From Melioribacter sp051488685 (GTDB lineage: Bacteria; Bacteroidota; Ignavibacteria; Ignavibacteriales; Melioribacteraceae): 64,000 bases of DNA. Under the pieces are notes generated by a model, which ran no database searches, was not told the DNA's origin, and saw only the letters and a list, made by a program, of their open reading frames with translations. A program made the translations under genes and the position numbers. Location of the stretch: positions 558,001 to 622,000 of the forward strand of contig NZ_JBPSEH010000001.1 of the NCBI RefSeq assembly GCF_051488685.1, read 5' to 3'. Shown piece after piece: positions 1 to 8,964 of this stretch (position 1 is the stretch's first letter; each line of letters starts with the position of its first letter).

Positions 1-180
1 ATTTCCAACCATCAGAAAAGTTTCCTGAAAACCTTGTGTTACCATTTTGATATAGTCGTCGCCAGTAAAATAAAGTGCCGTTTGAATAATAGGCACAAGC
101 AATCCGATTGCAATAAATCCGATATAGGTTCTCCATTTCCCGAATATTTTAGTCAATTCGATTCTTATTAGATTAATCAT
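1..180 (-). CDS. ABC transporter permease, N-terminal fragment cut by window edge
   Basis: The reverse strand opens with an ATG at 178-180 and stays open to base 1, giving about 60 residues. The start is basic and hydrophilic (INLIRIELTKIFGKWRTY) and runs into a membrane segment (IGFIAIGLLVPIIQTALYF), as in ABC-2 type permeases of the bacitracin/NatB kind. It overlaps the end of the upstream ATPase gene by 8 bases, so the two are very likely co-translated subunits of one exporter. The substrate cannot be told from this fragment. Confidence 0.75.
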   Translation of the reverse strand, partial: MINLIRIELTKIFGKWRTYIGFIAIGLLVPIIQTALYFTGDDYIKMVTQGFQETFLMVGN

Positions 181-1093
181 TGTTTGCTCCCTCGGTAATT
201 TTAAGAAAGTACTCCTCGAGAGAACGGACAGGCACTATCGAATAAACTTCAATACCGTTTTCGACAAATTTTCGATTGAGTTCGGATATTTCTTGTTGTG
301 TTAAAGTGAGCGTTACTTTATTCGAGTCGGAATAAATATCGTGGTTTTCGACAATTTCTTTTGCAACTTCTACTGCTTTGGTATTATCGGAAACTTCGAA
401 AGATACATTCATCCTGTCGGACCGCAGAAGTTCGGAGACGTTCCCCTCGACGATTTTTTTCCCTTTATTTATAATAATCATTCTATTTGCAATCATTTCC
501 ACCTCATGCAAAATATGTGACGAAAGGAAAATGGTTTTTCCTTTATTGCGACTGAGATAAAGAATTAATTCGCGAATTTCTTTCATTCCCTGCGGGTCCA
601 GACCAGTAGTCGGCTCATCGAGTATAATTAATTCGGGGTCATGAAGTAATGCCTGAGCCAGTCCCAATCTTTGTTTCATTCCGTGAGAAAATGTTTTCAC
701 TTTACTCTTATATCTCGAAGCCAGACCAACAAGTTCGAGCATTTCCATAATTTTGTTTTTCGAAATGTCGGCACCGCTAAGTCTGCCCAGTATTTCAAGA
801 TTTTTATACGCTGTCAGATATAAATAGAAGTCGGGTTTTTCGACAATAGCACCGATTCTTCTCATTATTTTTTTGTGGTCGTGTTTAACAGAAAGTCCAA
901 AGATTTTAATTGATCCTGAAGTGGGTTTTATAAGCGACAGCAACATTCGAATTGTAGTGCTCTTGCCTGCACCGTTGGGTCCCAAAAATCCAAAGATGTC
1001 TCCCCTATAAACTTTCAAGTCGAGATTGTCGACTGCCGTTAATGAACCGAACTTTTTGGTGAGTCCGTTAATTTCAATTATTGTATCGTTCAA
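173..1093 (-). CDS. ABC transporter ATP-binding protein
   Basis: Nucleotide-binding subunit of an ABC-2 type exporter, about 306 residues. Walker A GPNGAGKST lies near residues 38-46, the signature FSHGMKQR near 135, Walker B LIILDEPT near 155, with the switch histidine in SSHIL downstream. The last 90 residues form the accessory domain typical of BcrA/NatA ATPases. The start is chosen as TTG at 1091-1093. It gives the family-like N-terminus NDTIIEINGLTKKFG, begins directly after the stop of the preceding permease gene (1095-1097), and has AAAGGA 7 bases upstream. A longer reading from another TTG at 1115-1117 would overlap the neighbour. The partner permease follows with an 8-base overlap. 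Confidence 0.9.
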   Translation of the reverse strand: MNDTIIEINGLTKKFGSLTAVDNLDLKVYRGDIFGFLGPNGAGKSTTIRMLLSLIKPTSGSIKIFGLSVKHDHKKIMRRIGAIVEKPDFYLYLTAYKNLEILGRLSGADISKNKIMEMLELVGLASRYKSKVKTFSHGMKQRLGLAQALLHDPELIILDEPTTGLDPQGMKEIRELILYLSRNKGKTIFLSSHILHEVEMIANRMIIINKGKKIVEGNVSELLRSDRMNVSFEVSDNTKAVEVAKEIVENHDIYSDSNKVTLTLTQQEISELNRKFVENGIEVYSIVPVRSLEEYFLKITEGANND

Positions 1094-1094
1094 T

Positions 1095-2888
1095 TTATTT
1101 CCTTTCAATTTTTCCAAACGCAGGATTAAGAGGAATAAATTTAGCTACTATAAACGCCGGGATTGTAGCAATGCAAACCCACACAAAAAACATCTGATAA
1201 CCGACCGCCTCTTGAATTAATCCGCTGAACATACCAGGGATCATCATGCCTAAGGCCATAAAGCCTGTCGTTATTGCATAATGAGAAGCTTTGTATTGTC
1301 CTTCTGAAACATAAATCATGTACATCATATATGCAGTGAATCCAAAACCATAACCGAACTGTTCAAAAATCACACAGAGATAGACGATCCAGATTTGATC
1401 CGGTTGCGCATAAGCCAGATAAACATATACGAGATTCGGAACATTCATGGCAACGAGCATAGTAATGAGTAATTTTTTCAGACCGTATTTTGAAATCAAA
1501 ATGCCGCCAATAATTCCTCCTATCACGAGTGCAGCCACACCAGCCGTACCGTAAATCAATCCAACATCTGAGGTTGATAAGCCGAGTCCACCGGCACTTT
1601 TAGGATCGAGGAAAAATGGACCAATCATTTTAACCAGCTGCGCTTCGCCGAGTCTGTAAAGCAAAAGGAAAGCTATTATCCAGATTATTTTACGCTTTTC
1701 AAAGAATCTAAAAAATGTTCTAAAGAACTCGCTCGTTAATTTTTGTAATCCCGGTATAATTACTGGTTTGTCCGTTACCGGTGCTGGTAAAACACGGCTG
1801 TGATAAATGAAAAATATCAAAAATAATATTGCAAGAATTCCGAATGTAATAATCCATGCGAGTGGGACTTTTACAGGCTCAAGTCGTAAGAGCGCTTCGG
1901 TCCTCTCGTTAACATAAGGTTCAAGTTGAATGAGTGCGAAAGCTGGCTTATTCCAGTTTGTTGAATTAAAGACAAGTTTGTTACCCGCAATTACATTAAA
2001 ATTTTTATCGCCTTCCTGGTAATTAAGATTGACAACTATTTCTTCATTTTCATCCGGTTTATTAGAAAGCATGAATTTAACAATTCCGATATTTCCTGCA
2101 GGTTCCATACTTCCGGTGGTATCAGGAAGAACAATTTCTGTTTCAGAAAAACCGTTTATAATATTCATCTTTCGAACAAAATTCAGATAAAAATCGACCG
2201 TTTGTTTTGTCTGAGGTTTCGTACTTATTTCGAGTCTTTCCGGTCGGGCTATAATTCTAAGTTTACCTTCCATCGGCTTAACTGAAGAAGAATCGACGGT
2301 AAGAGTATTTTCAAAAAATTTTTCTGGCGAAGAAATAACTCTTATTTCTGCTGGAGTAACTGTAAGTGCACTTTCGAGTTGTCCTGCAAGGATTACGAGA
2401 ATGCCCTGCCCAAAGATAATTGCAAAACGATAAAACGTACTTCTTATCCCTACAAAAAAACTCTGTTCGCCTTCGCTGAGCGCATGCATATAAAAACCAT
2501 CGGCTGCAATATCGTGAGTTGCCGAGCTGAATGCTATTAACCAGAAGAACAAGAGAGTGAACTTAAAGAAATCAGGAGCGGGAATGGTCAGCGCTACTCC
2601 CGCCATGCCAGCTCCTATTAACAATTGCATGGCAACAATCCAGAACCGTTTGGTACGTATTAAATCGATAAACGGACTCCAGAATGGTTTGATAACCCAC
2701 GGTAAATAAAGCCAGCTTGTGTAAAGCGCTATGTCAGCATTCGAAATACCCAGACGTTTATACATTATTACCGAAAAGGTAATAACAATTACATAAGGTA
2801 ACCCTTCAGCAAAATAGAGAGTTGGAACCCACGTCCAGGCGCTACGGCTATTTGTTCCTCCTTTGTGCAGAGATTTCTTTGCAATCAT
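1095..2888 (-). CDS. AmpG-like MFS permease with extracytoplasmic beta-domain insert
   Basis: Major facilitator protein of 597 residues resembling AmpG-type muropeptide/sugar permeases. The N-terminal FAEGLPYVIVITFSV, the second helix with WVIKPFWSPFIDL, and the HDIAADGFYM motif near residue 125 are typical of that family. Family members are usually 400-450 residues; this one carries about 165 extra residues (172-340) between the fifth and sixth membrane segments, on the side expected to face the periplasm. The insert is rich in alternating hydrophobic residues and has no membrane segment, so it looks like a beta-sandwich. It starts inside the stop of the GlcNAc-kinase-like gene (ATGA overlap), which supports a role in uptake of amino sugars or cell-wall fragments. 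The substrate is inferred. Confidence 0.8.
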   Translation of the reverse strand: MIAKKSLHKGGTNSRSAWTWVPTLYFAEGLPYVIVITFSVIMYKRLGISNADIALYTSWLYLPWVIKPFWSPFIDLIRTKRFWIVAMQLLIGAGMAGVALTIPAPDFFKFTLLFFWLIAFSSATHDIAADGFYMHALSEGEQSFFVGIRSTFYRFAIIFGQGILVILAGQLESALTVTPAEIRVISSPEKFFENTLTVDSSSVKPMEGKLRIIARPERLEISTKPQTKQTVDFYLNFVRKMNIINGFSETEIVLPDTTGSMEPAGNIGIVKFMLSNKPDENEEIVVNLNYQEGDKNFNVIAGNKLVFNSTNWNKPAFALIQLEPYVNERTEALLRLEPVKVPLAWIITFGILAILFLIFFIYHSRVLPAPVTDKPVIIPGLQKLTSEFFRTFFRFFEKRKIIWIIAFLLLYRLGEAQLVKMIGPFFLDPKSAGGLGLSTSDVGLIYGTAGVAALVIGGIIGGILISKYGLKKLLITMLVAMNVPNLVYVYLAYAQPDQIWIVYLCVIFEQFGYGFGFTAYMMYMIYVSEGQYKASHYAITTGFMALGMMIPGMFSGLIQEAVGYQMFFVWVCIATIPAFIVAKFIPLNPAFGKIERK

Positions 2889-3763
2889 TTAATATCCTTA
2901 AAAAGTTTAACAGCAGTTAAAGCAGCACCATACTCGGGTGTATATCTTGCTTTATTAAATATCATTCGATTCGAGTTTTTTATTTTTTTCTTGATCAATT
3001 CTGTGTAAAATAAATTATTCGACAAACCGCCAGAAAAAACAATCGGAAGTTTATCTCCCGAGTATTTTTTCGAAGCAATATCAATTAGTGATGCAACCTC
3101 TGCTGCTTCTTCTTCTAAAATCCGCATACAGAATCTGCTCCCTCTGATTGCACATTCAATAAAAAGCATGGCATATTGCGCAATATTTTCTGAGCTGACA
3201 AAAGGAATTAATTTATCTCTTTGAAGAAGACCTAATTTGTCAGCTGTGTCATAGAGAAGCTTATCACTTAATCGACCGTCGATAATTTTTGCTATGCCGC
3301 CAAATCCTTTCCTTGCAATCGAGTAGGCACTCCCCTCGTCGCCTATAATTTTTCCATAGCCTCCTATTTTAGTAAAACTTGCACCCATCTTCAGATAAAT
3401 AACCGAACCAGTTCCTGCAATCAATAATGCACCATCCCTCCCTGCAAAAGCGCTGTAATGTGCTATTTCGATATCACCTTTAATTTCAATTGGAAATTCA
3501 AATCTACTTTTAATTTTATTCATTAGTTTTTCTGCCACACTGGTATTTGAACATCCCGCTATCCCCAGTACAGCTCCCGACAATTGATATTTTTCATTTA
3601 TATCATGAATAAATGACGAGAGCAATTCAGCTGATTTATTGAAGCCGACAGTATAAGGATTGGAAGCCCCTGTTTCAAAACGGGCCAGGACTTTCTTTTT
3701 TTCGTCAATGCAAACGGCTCTGGTTTTAGTACCGCCCCCGTCCGCTCCTAAAAAATACTTCAT
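2885..3763 (-). CDS. N-acetylglucosamine kinase-like protein (BadF/BadG family)
   Basis: Sugar kinase of the ASKHA fold, 292 residues, close to the usual length for GlcNAc kinases of the BadF/BadG/BcrA/BcrD family. The phosphate-1 motif FLGADGGGTKTRAVC lies at residues 4-18, a second phosphate motif LIAGTGSVIYLK around residue 115, and the adenosine-binding motif IVFSGGLSNN near residue 240. It shares a 4-base ATGA overlap with the AmpG-like permease, so the pair probably imports and phosphorylates amino sugars released during peptidoglycan or chitin turnover. The BadF family also contains activases of acyl-CoA dehydratases, but the length, lack of a Cys cluster and the neighbour favour a sugar kinase. 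Confidence 0.82.
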   Translation of the reverse strand: MKYFLGADGGGTKTRAVCIDEKKKVLARFETGASNPYTVGFNKSAELLSSFIHDINEKYQLSGAVLGIAGCSNTSVAEKLMNKIKSRFEFPIEIKGDIEIAHYSAFAGRDGALLIAGTGSVIYLKMGASFTKIGGYGKIIGDEGSAYSIARKGFGGIAKIIDGRLSDKLLYDTADKLGLLQRDKLIPFVSSENIAQYAMLFIECAIRGSRFCMRILEEEAAEVASLIDIASKKYSGDKLPIVFSGGLSNNLFYTELIKKKIKNSNRMIFNKARYTPEYGAALTAVKLFKDIK

Positions 3764-3910
3764 AAGCAGAAATTTTTATTGTTTGAAAAATAAAAAAAAG
3801 AATTCATATGCCCTTTATTATTTTGTTGAAATGGAATAATAATCTCTTTACTTTACGAATGTACATTTAGAGGAACCCCTTTTCCAAAAAAAATATTTCG
3901 GGAGAATGAG

Positions 3911-4327
3911 ATGAAAAATTTATTAAAGTCGTTATTCATATTGTTACTATTTACGTTTATCTCCTGCAGCGAAGATTCGAATCCGACGTCCTCTGAACCG
4001 ACTTTAACAGGCACATGGAAATTAACTGCCATCACAGTCCATACGGGTTCCGGTGATGTGAAACTTTTACCCGACGCTTTAGGATATTCTATGACGGTTG
4101 TTTTAAATGAGGACGGAACTTATCAAGCCACTTACAAAGATCCAGAAGGCGAGAATACCGAAACAGGAACATGGACTGAAGCCGACGGTAAGCTCACAAT
4201 TACAATTGACGGAGTTTCAGAGACTGTCGAGTATACACTATCGGGCAATAAACTGACTTTCAATACTACTATGGAAATAGAAGGATTTGGAGTACAGAGT
4301 GTGACATTAGAGTTCACAAAACAATAG
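3911..4327 (+). CDS. lipocalin-like lipoprotein
   Basis: Small exported lipoprotein of 138 residues. A lysine-containing start and hydrophobic stretch (LLKSLFILLLFTFIS) lead to a lipobox cysteine at residue 19, followed by an acidic Ser/Asn/Pro linker typical of outer-membrane lipoproteins in this phylum. The mature part has the layout of lipocalin-like domains: GTWKLTAITV, then strands around LNEDGTYQATY, GTWTEADGKLTITI and YTLSGNKLTF. GGGAGAATGAG precedes the ATG. It sits 9 bases ahead of a YbaK-type deacylase and is divergent from the kinase gene. Its ligand is unknown. Confidence 0.72.
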   Translation: MKNLLKSLFILLLFTFISCSEDSNPTSSEPTLTGTWKLTAITVHTGSGDVKLLPDALGYSMTVVLNEDGTYQATYKDPEGENTETGTWTEADGKLTITIDGVSETVEYTLSGNKLTFNTTMEIEGFGVQSVTLEFTKQ

Positions 4328-4336
4328 GAGGTAGTT

Positions 4337-4810
4337 ATGCCTTCGAAAAAGCTCAAAGAATTCCTCGACAATAACAACATTAAGTATGTAACGATTAAAC
4401 ACTCCTTGGCATTCACAGCCCAGGAGATTGCAGCATCGGCACATATTAAAGGGAAAAAGCTCGCTAAATCTGTACTGGTTAAAATTAATGGCAAGATGGT
4501 CATGGTTGTTCTGCCGGCATCCTACAAAGTAAACTTCGAGCAGCTGCGTACAGCTTTTGGAAACGAAAATGTAAGATTGGCAAACGAACAGGAATTTATG
4601 GATAAGTTCCCTGAATGCGAAGTGGGTGCTATGCCACCTTTTGGTAATTTATACGGACTCGAAGTCTACGTCGACCAGTCACTTGCTGAAGACGAAGAAA
4701 TTGCATTTAACGCCGGCACACATACCGAACTGATCCAGATGTCGTATTCTGACTTTGAAAGACTGGTACAACCGAAAAAAATGAAATTCTCTTTTCAGTC
4801 AAAAGTATAA
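4337..4810 (+). CDS. YbaK/EbsC-domain aminoacyl-tRNA deacylase
   Basis: Protein of 157 residues made of one YbaK/aminoacyl-tRNA editing domain. The lysine in KGKKLAKSVLVKINGKMVMVVLP (residues 34-57) matches the catalytic lysine region, and the VGAMPPFGNLYGLEVYVD stretch matches the conserved GxxPPFG loop. Such proteins hydrolyse mis-charged tRNAs, often Ala- or Cys-tRNA(Pro). It differs from the second YbaK-family protein in this window (47096-47575), which has the GGCSPIGMKK loop of the Cys-tRNA(Pro) subgroup, so the two probably edit different substrates. AGGAGG lies just ahead of the ATG and overlaps the stop region of the lipoprotein gene. Confidence 0.85.
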   Translation: MPSKKLKEFLDNNNIKYVTIKHSLAFTAQEIAASAHIKGKKLAKSVLVKINGKMVMVVLPASYKVNFEQLRTAFGNENVRLANEQEFMDKFPECEVGAMPPFGNLYGLEVYVDQSLAEDEEIAFNAGTHTELIQMSYSDFERLVQPKKMKFSFQSKV

Positions 4811-5857
4811 AAAATTTCGTGGCTTATTCAGTTTCAGCAGATTATCCTGGCACTTGCTTCTAATCGGTGCACGAATGAATAAGCTCGTTACAAAATTTAT
4901 AGATGCAGCACTATAGACATTTTAGATAACAACTGCTTGATGAATTGAAAGCGCTGAAACTCCCGATTATAAAATCATAGCGGTAATTATTGCAGGATTT
5001 ATTATTGACTTCATCGGTGTAATTGGTTTTTAAAGTGCCTGATGAAGTGATACTTTCATATTTGTTTACATCATAATTCAAAAATTTAGCACTGCTGGAT
5101 TAATTGTTGAGATAGACATACGATAAGTATTGCTCTACCACGACAATTGAAATATTCTTCTTTACTAAAAAATCCTCACCTGTTTTAACTTTGAAAAGGT
5201 ACGATATTTTAATTCTAGTTCAGTCAGATTAAAATTTCATTTAGTGAAAAATGACCTTACACCTAACTCTGATAAAAGAAATGAATTATCTATTAGAATT
5301 TAATTCTAAGCAATAAATTACCAGTCGTATAAATTCCATACTGGATATCATCCTTATGGCTAAAGTTACTCACAAAATACAGGATTCTTTGAATAACACT
5401 GTTCAGTTTACTTTGATATTTTTACAAAAAAAACATCGAATGAGAATAAAATCACATCCATTAATGTGAACGCATTGACTTCAAATGTAGCTGCCAGTAA
5501 AGAATTAAATATCCTATGTATAAGAAATGAAATAAAGAAAAGTAGAGTCGATAAAATTTTTCTTAGGAAAATATGAGTTTGTAAATCAATGATTTTTGGT
5601 TGATATACTAATATTTTGTGTCCACTTTTAATGCATGGCAACTTAGTCTTCAAGAGATTTTTGAACTACCTATAAAATGATGACTAAAGACTTCATACAA
5701 ATACTAAAGAGAGGGGTGAATAAAAATTATATTTGCTGCATTGTGAAATGAGATATCGAAATTTAAAGAGTAGCCTGTCGAACAAGCTACTCATAATGAT
5801 AAATTCCGCCGCGCCACTCTCTACTACTCCCTAATCCCTATTCCTAATCCCTAACCC
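4811..5857. other. 1-kb stretch without an intact gene, probably decayed
   Basis: No open frame here has a convincing start, ribosome site or family motif. Short protein-like pieces appear on the plus strand in different frames: a membrane-like piece IAVIIAGFIIDFIGVIGF near 4978-5031, and a piece near 5413-5574 reading TSINVNALTSNVAASKELN. They are broken by stops. The stretch is more AT-rich than its neighbours. A decayed gene or two is the simplest reading. The right end holds a hairpin and a short TAATCCC-type repeat (listed separately). Confidence 0.45.
5764..5792 (-). terminator. possible terminator of the pyruvate dehydrogenase operon
   Basis: Inverted repeat GAGTAGC / GCTACTC at 5768-5774 and 5786-5792, 66 bases past the lpd stop codon. 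Read on the minus strand the stem is followed by TTTAAATTT, a weak U-rich tract. Position fits the end of the operon; the interrupted U-tract keeps confidence low. Confidence 0.4.
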
Positions 5858-5860
5858 CTA
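5826..5860. repeat. short degenerate tandem repeat, unit like CCCTAAT
   Basis: Between 5826 and 5860 the plus strand repeats a pyrimidine-rich 6-8 base unit (CTCCCTAAT, CCCTATT, CCTAATC, CCTAACC, CCTA). The last copy contains the lpd stop codon (TAG on the minus strand at 5858-5860). On the minus strand this is a G-rich series of four GGG/GG runs. Function is unknown. Confidence 0.55.
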
Positions 5861-7276
5861 CTTCCTTTTAGGACGGTACATATCCGTTGCTCTGCCGTAA
5901 TAAAGTTCGGCGGCAAACATTAATGTTTCGGATAAGGTTGGATGGGGATGAATAGTGAGTTCGAGGTCGTTAGCATTAGCGCCCATTTCAATTGCGAGCG
6001 TTCCTTCGGCAATTAAATCGCCTGCACCTACGCCTACAATACCGACGCCGATAATTCTTTCTGTTTCCGGTTCAATTATCAATTTGGTCATACCGTCATT
6101 TCTATCGAGAGTGGTAGCTCTGCCGCTGGCACCCCATGGGAATTTTGCCACTTCGTATTTAATTCCCTTTTCCCGAGCTTCGGTTTCTGTTACTCCAGCC
6201 CATGCGAGTTCAGGATCGGTAAAAACAACGGCGGGAATTGCATTCGGTTCGAATGCGACTCGTTTTCCAAGTATTGATTCTACTGCAACTTTTCCTTCAG
6301 CTGAGGCTTTGTGCGCCAGCATTGGATTACCGACTAAATCTCCGATTGCATAAATTTTGTCGTCGTCGGTTTTCAGAGTCTTATCCACAACTACAAATCC
6401 TTTTTGATTGACTTTTACGGCTGTATTTTCGAGTCCCAAACCTTCTGTTACAGGTCTTCGGCCAACAGAAACCAGCACTTTATTAAAAGTTTGTGCAGGT
6501 TTCTCCACCTTATCGCCTTCCAATTTTACTTCTATCCCTTCTCTGGTTTCCTTAAGCTCGACTACTTTCGTATTGACATAAATATTTTCTAATTTTGATT
6601 TCAGTCTCCTTTCTAAAACTGCAACCAGATCGCGGTCAGCGCCGGGTAAGATACCGGGCATCATTTCAACAACTGTAACTTTACTGCCTAAGGAAGCATA
6701 AACAGTGCTCAATTCGAGACCAATATATCCGCCGCCAATTACTAATAATTTTTCAGGCACATCTTTTAATTCTAGCGCAGCTGTAGAATCCATTACTCTG
6801 TCTGAACCAATTGAAAACGCTGGAATGGCAGCGGGCACCGAACCTGTTGCTAAAATAGCCTTTTCAAAAATTACTTCTTCAGTTGAACCGTCGACTTTTT
6901 CTACCAAAAGAGTAGAAGAATTGACAAACGAAGCTTTGCCCTGAATATAATTAACCTTTCTTTGCTTGGACAATTGTCCAAGTCCACCTGTTAATTTTCC
7001 TACTACGTCATCTTTAAATTCTCTCAATTTATCGATGTCAATTTTAGGTTTGCCAAAGTGGATTCCCCATTTTTTAGCTTCTTCAGCTTCGTTTATAAGT
7101 CTGGCAACGTGAAGAAGAGCTTTCGAAGGGATACAACCTCTGTAAAGGCAAACTCCGCCGGGATTTTTTTCTTTATCGATCAAAGTTACTTGCATTCCGA
7201 GGTCGGCAGCCAGAAAAGCAGCTGCATATCCTCCTGGCCCTGCGCCTATTACTGCTAATTGAGTGTTTGTAGACAT
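5858..7276 (-). CDS. lpdA: dihydrolipoyl dehydrogenase (E3)
   Basis: E3 component of 472 residues that reoxidises dihydrolipoamide on E2 with FAD and NAD+. FAD-binding GAGPGGYAAA is at residues 11-20, the redox disulfide GGVCLYRGCIPSK has Cys43 and Cys48, the NAD-binding Rossmann motif GGGYIGLE lies near residue 186, and the C-terminal dimer domain carries the active-site HPHPTLSE His-Glu pair. Length is normal. It is the last gene of aceE-aceF-lpdA, 39 bases after aceF, and probably also serves any other 2-oxoacid or glycine cleavage complex of the cell. Confidence 0.96.
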   Translation of the reverse strand: MSTNTQLAVIGAGPGGYAAAFLAADLGMQVTLIDKEKNPGGVCLYRGCIPSKALLHVARLINEAEEAKKWGIHFGKPKIDIDKLREFKDDVVGKLTGGLGQLSKQRKVNYIQGKASFVNSSTLLVEKVDGSTEEVIFEKAILATGSVPAAIPAFSIGSDRVMDSTAALELKDVPEKLLVIGGGYIGLELSTVYASLGSKVTVVEMMPGILPGADRDLVAVLERRLKSKLENIYVNTKVVELKETREGIEVKLEGDKVEKPAQTFNKVLVSVGRRPVTEGLGLENTAVKVNQKGFVVVDKTLKTDDDKIYAIGDLVGNPMLAHKASAEGKVAVESILGKRVAFEPNAIPAVVFTDPELAWAGVTETEAREKGIKYEVAKFPWGASGRATTLDRNDGMTKLIIEPETERIIGVGIVGVGAGDLIAEGTLAIEMGANANDLELTIHPHPTLSETLMFAAELYYGRATDMYRPKRK

Positions 7277-7315
7277 TGAACTTCCAATTTTTTATTAAAA
7301 AATTATTATGAAAAA

Positions 7316-8935
7316 CTAACCTTCCAGAATTAAAAGAAATGGATTTTCGAGAGCTTCGACAATCCACCTGAGAAATCTAATGCCATCTGCACCGTCAATT
7401 ACTCTGTGATCGTAGGATAACGAAAGAGGCATGATCAATCGCGGCTCGAATTTACCATCGATGTAAACAGGTTCGTAAGAAGACCTGGATACTCCAAGTA
7501 TTGCAACTTCGGGGGAATTAACTATGGGTGTAAAATATGTGCCACCGATGCCTCCCAGATTCGATATTGTAAAATTGCCTCCCTGCATCTCTTCAAGTGA
7601 TAATTTTTTATCGCGTGCCTTCTGCGAGATTTCAGCCAATTCCACCGAAATATCAACAATGTTCTTTTTATCGACGTCTTTTATTACTGGCACGAGTAAA
7701 CCTTTATCGGTATCAACTGCAACGCCAATATTAAAATATTTTTTATAGATGATTTCACTTTTTTGCATGTCCACACTGGCGTTGAATTGTGGAAACACTT
7801 TCAATGCAGAAGCAACTATTTTAATCAGAATGGCAGTAACAGTAAGTTTACCACCGGCGGCTTCTACTTTTTTTGAATATTCTTTTCTAAGTTTCTCAAG
7901 ATTTGTGATGTCAGCTTTGTCGAATTGAGTAACGTGCGGAATTGTCGACCAGGCATACGATAAATGCTCGGCGGTCTTTTTTCGTACGTTATTCATTTGA
8001 ACGCGTTCGATCTGACCCCATTTTGAAAAATCGGGCAAAGGTTCCTGCATCAGACCCGAAGCTGAAATTTGTCCGGACTGGATTTTTTGATTTAGACTCT
8101 TTGCAAAAGCTTTAACGTCCTCGATAGTAATTCTTCCGCCTTTACCGGAACCTTCAACTTGATGAATGTCGATTCCAATTTCACGAGCAAATCTTCTTAC
8201 AGATGGAGCAGCGGGAACTATGTTTTTAACAATATCGCGCGGTATATCAATTACCTGAGGCATATGAGTATGCTCTTTGACAGGTTGCGGCTTTTCAACC
8301 TCTTTTTCCGTTTTTATTGAAGGCTTTGTTTCCGGTATTTCTTTTTTAATGGCAGATGTCGACTTTGTTTCAATTAGAAAAGCAGTTTGCCCAACTTTCA
8401 CTTTATCGCCTTCTTTAACTTTCACTTCTTTAATTACACCGGCGTATTCAGATGGTACTTCGACCGTTGCTTTATCTGTTTCTAATTCCATCAAAATCTG
8501 GTCGACTTCAACGTTATCGCCCGCTTTAACAAGTACTCTGGCAATTTGTGCTACTTCAATATTTTCGCCCAACACAGGAACCTTGAAGTCCACTATATTG
8601 CTCGTTGATTCAACTTTTGAAATATTTTCTTGGGGCTGTTGAATTTTTTCTTCTGCCTGTGAAGGTTTTTCTGTTTGAGCTCTGGAATCAACACTTTCAC
8701 TTTGTTCAATTGTAATAACTGGCTGACCGACAATAGCTTTATCGCCTTCTTTGACATGAACCTTTTTAACTATACCGGCAATTTCAGAGGGCACTTCAAC
8801 TGTAGCCTTATCCGTTTCGATTTCCAGGATTACCTGATCGATTTCTACCCGATCGCCTTCTTTAACGAGTACTTTTACTACATCTGCTGTATTTATATTT
8901 TCACCTAAATGTGGCAATTTAAAATCTACTGTCAT
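7316..8935 (-). CDS. aceF: pyruvate dehydrogenase E2, dihydrolipoyl acetyltransferase
   Basis: E2 core of the pyruvate dehydrogenase complex, 539 residues. Two lipoyl domains are visible, each with the ETDKATVEVPS swinging-arm motif (lysines at about 43 and 155), separated by a Gln/Glu/Ser-rich linker. A peripheral-subunit binding domain follows near 240-275 (PSVRRFAREIGIDIHQV...GRITIEDV). The C-terminal acetyltransferase domain ends with the catalytic SYDHRVIDGADG motif near residue 505. The gene lies between E1 and E3 in the same direction. Two lipoyl domains and a homodimeric E1 resemble the proteobacterial arrangement. Confidence 0.95.
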   Translation of the reverse strand: MTVDFKLPHLGENINTADVVKVLVKEGDRVEIDQVILEIETDKATVEVPSEIAGIVKKVHVKEGDKAIVGQPVITIEQSESVDSRAQTEKPSQAEEKIQQPQENISKVESTSNIVDFKVPVLGENIEVAQIARVLVKAGDNVEVDQILMELETDKATVEVPSEYAGVIKEVKVKEGDKVKVGQTAFLIETKSTSAIKKEIPETKPSIKTEKEVEKPQPVKEHTHMPQVIDIPRDIVKNIVPAAPSVRRFAREIGIDIHQVEGSGKGGRITIEDVKAFAKSLNQKIQSGQISASGLMQEPLPDFSKWGQIERVQMNNVRKKTAEHLSYAWSTIPHVTQFDKADITNLEKLRKEYSKKVEAAGGKLTVTAILIKIVASALKVFPQFNASVDMQKSEIIYKKYFNIGVAVDTDKGLLVPVIKDVDKKNIVDISVELAEISQKARDKKLSLEEMQGGNFTISNLGGIGGTYFTPIVNSPEVAILGVSRSSYEPVYIDGKFEPRLIMPLSLSYDHRVIDGADGIRFLRWIVEALENPFLLILEG

Positions 8936-8964
8936 ATCAAAAACCGAATTTATTTATAAATTTT

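Noticed and set aside
5408..5653. 81-residue minus-strand ORF in the gene-poor stretch
   Set aside because: No ribosome site, Phe/Leu/Ile-rich composition typical of antisense AT-rich DNA, and the opposite strand reads more protein-like but is interrupted.
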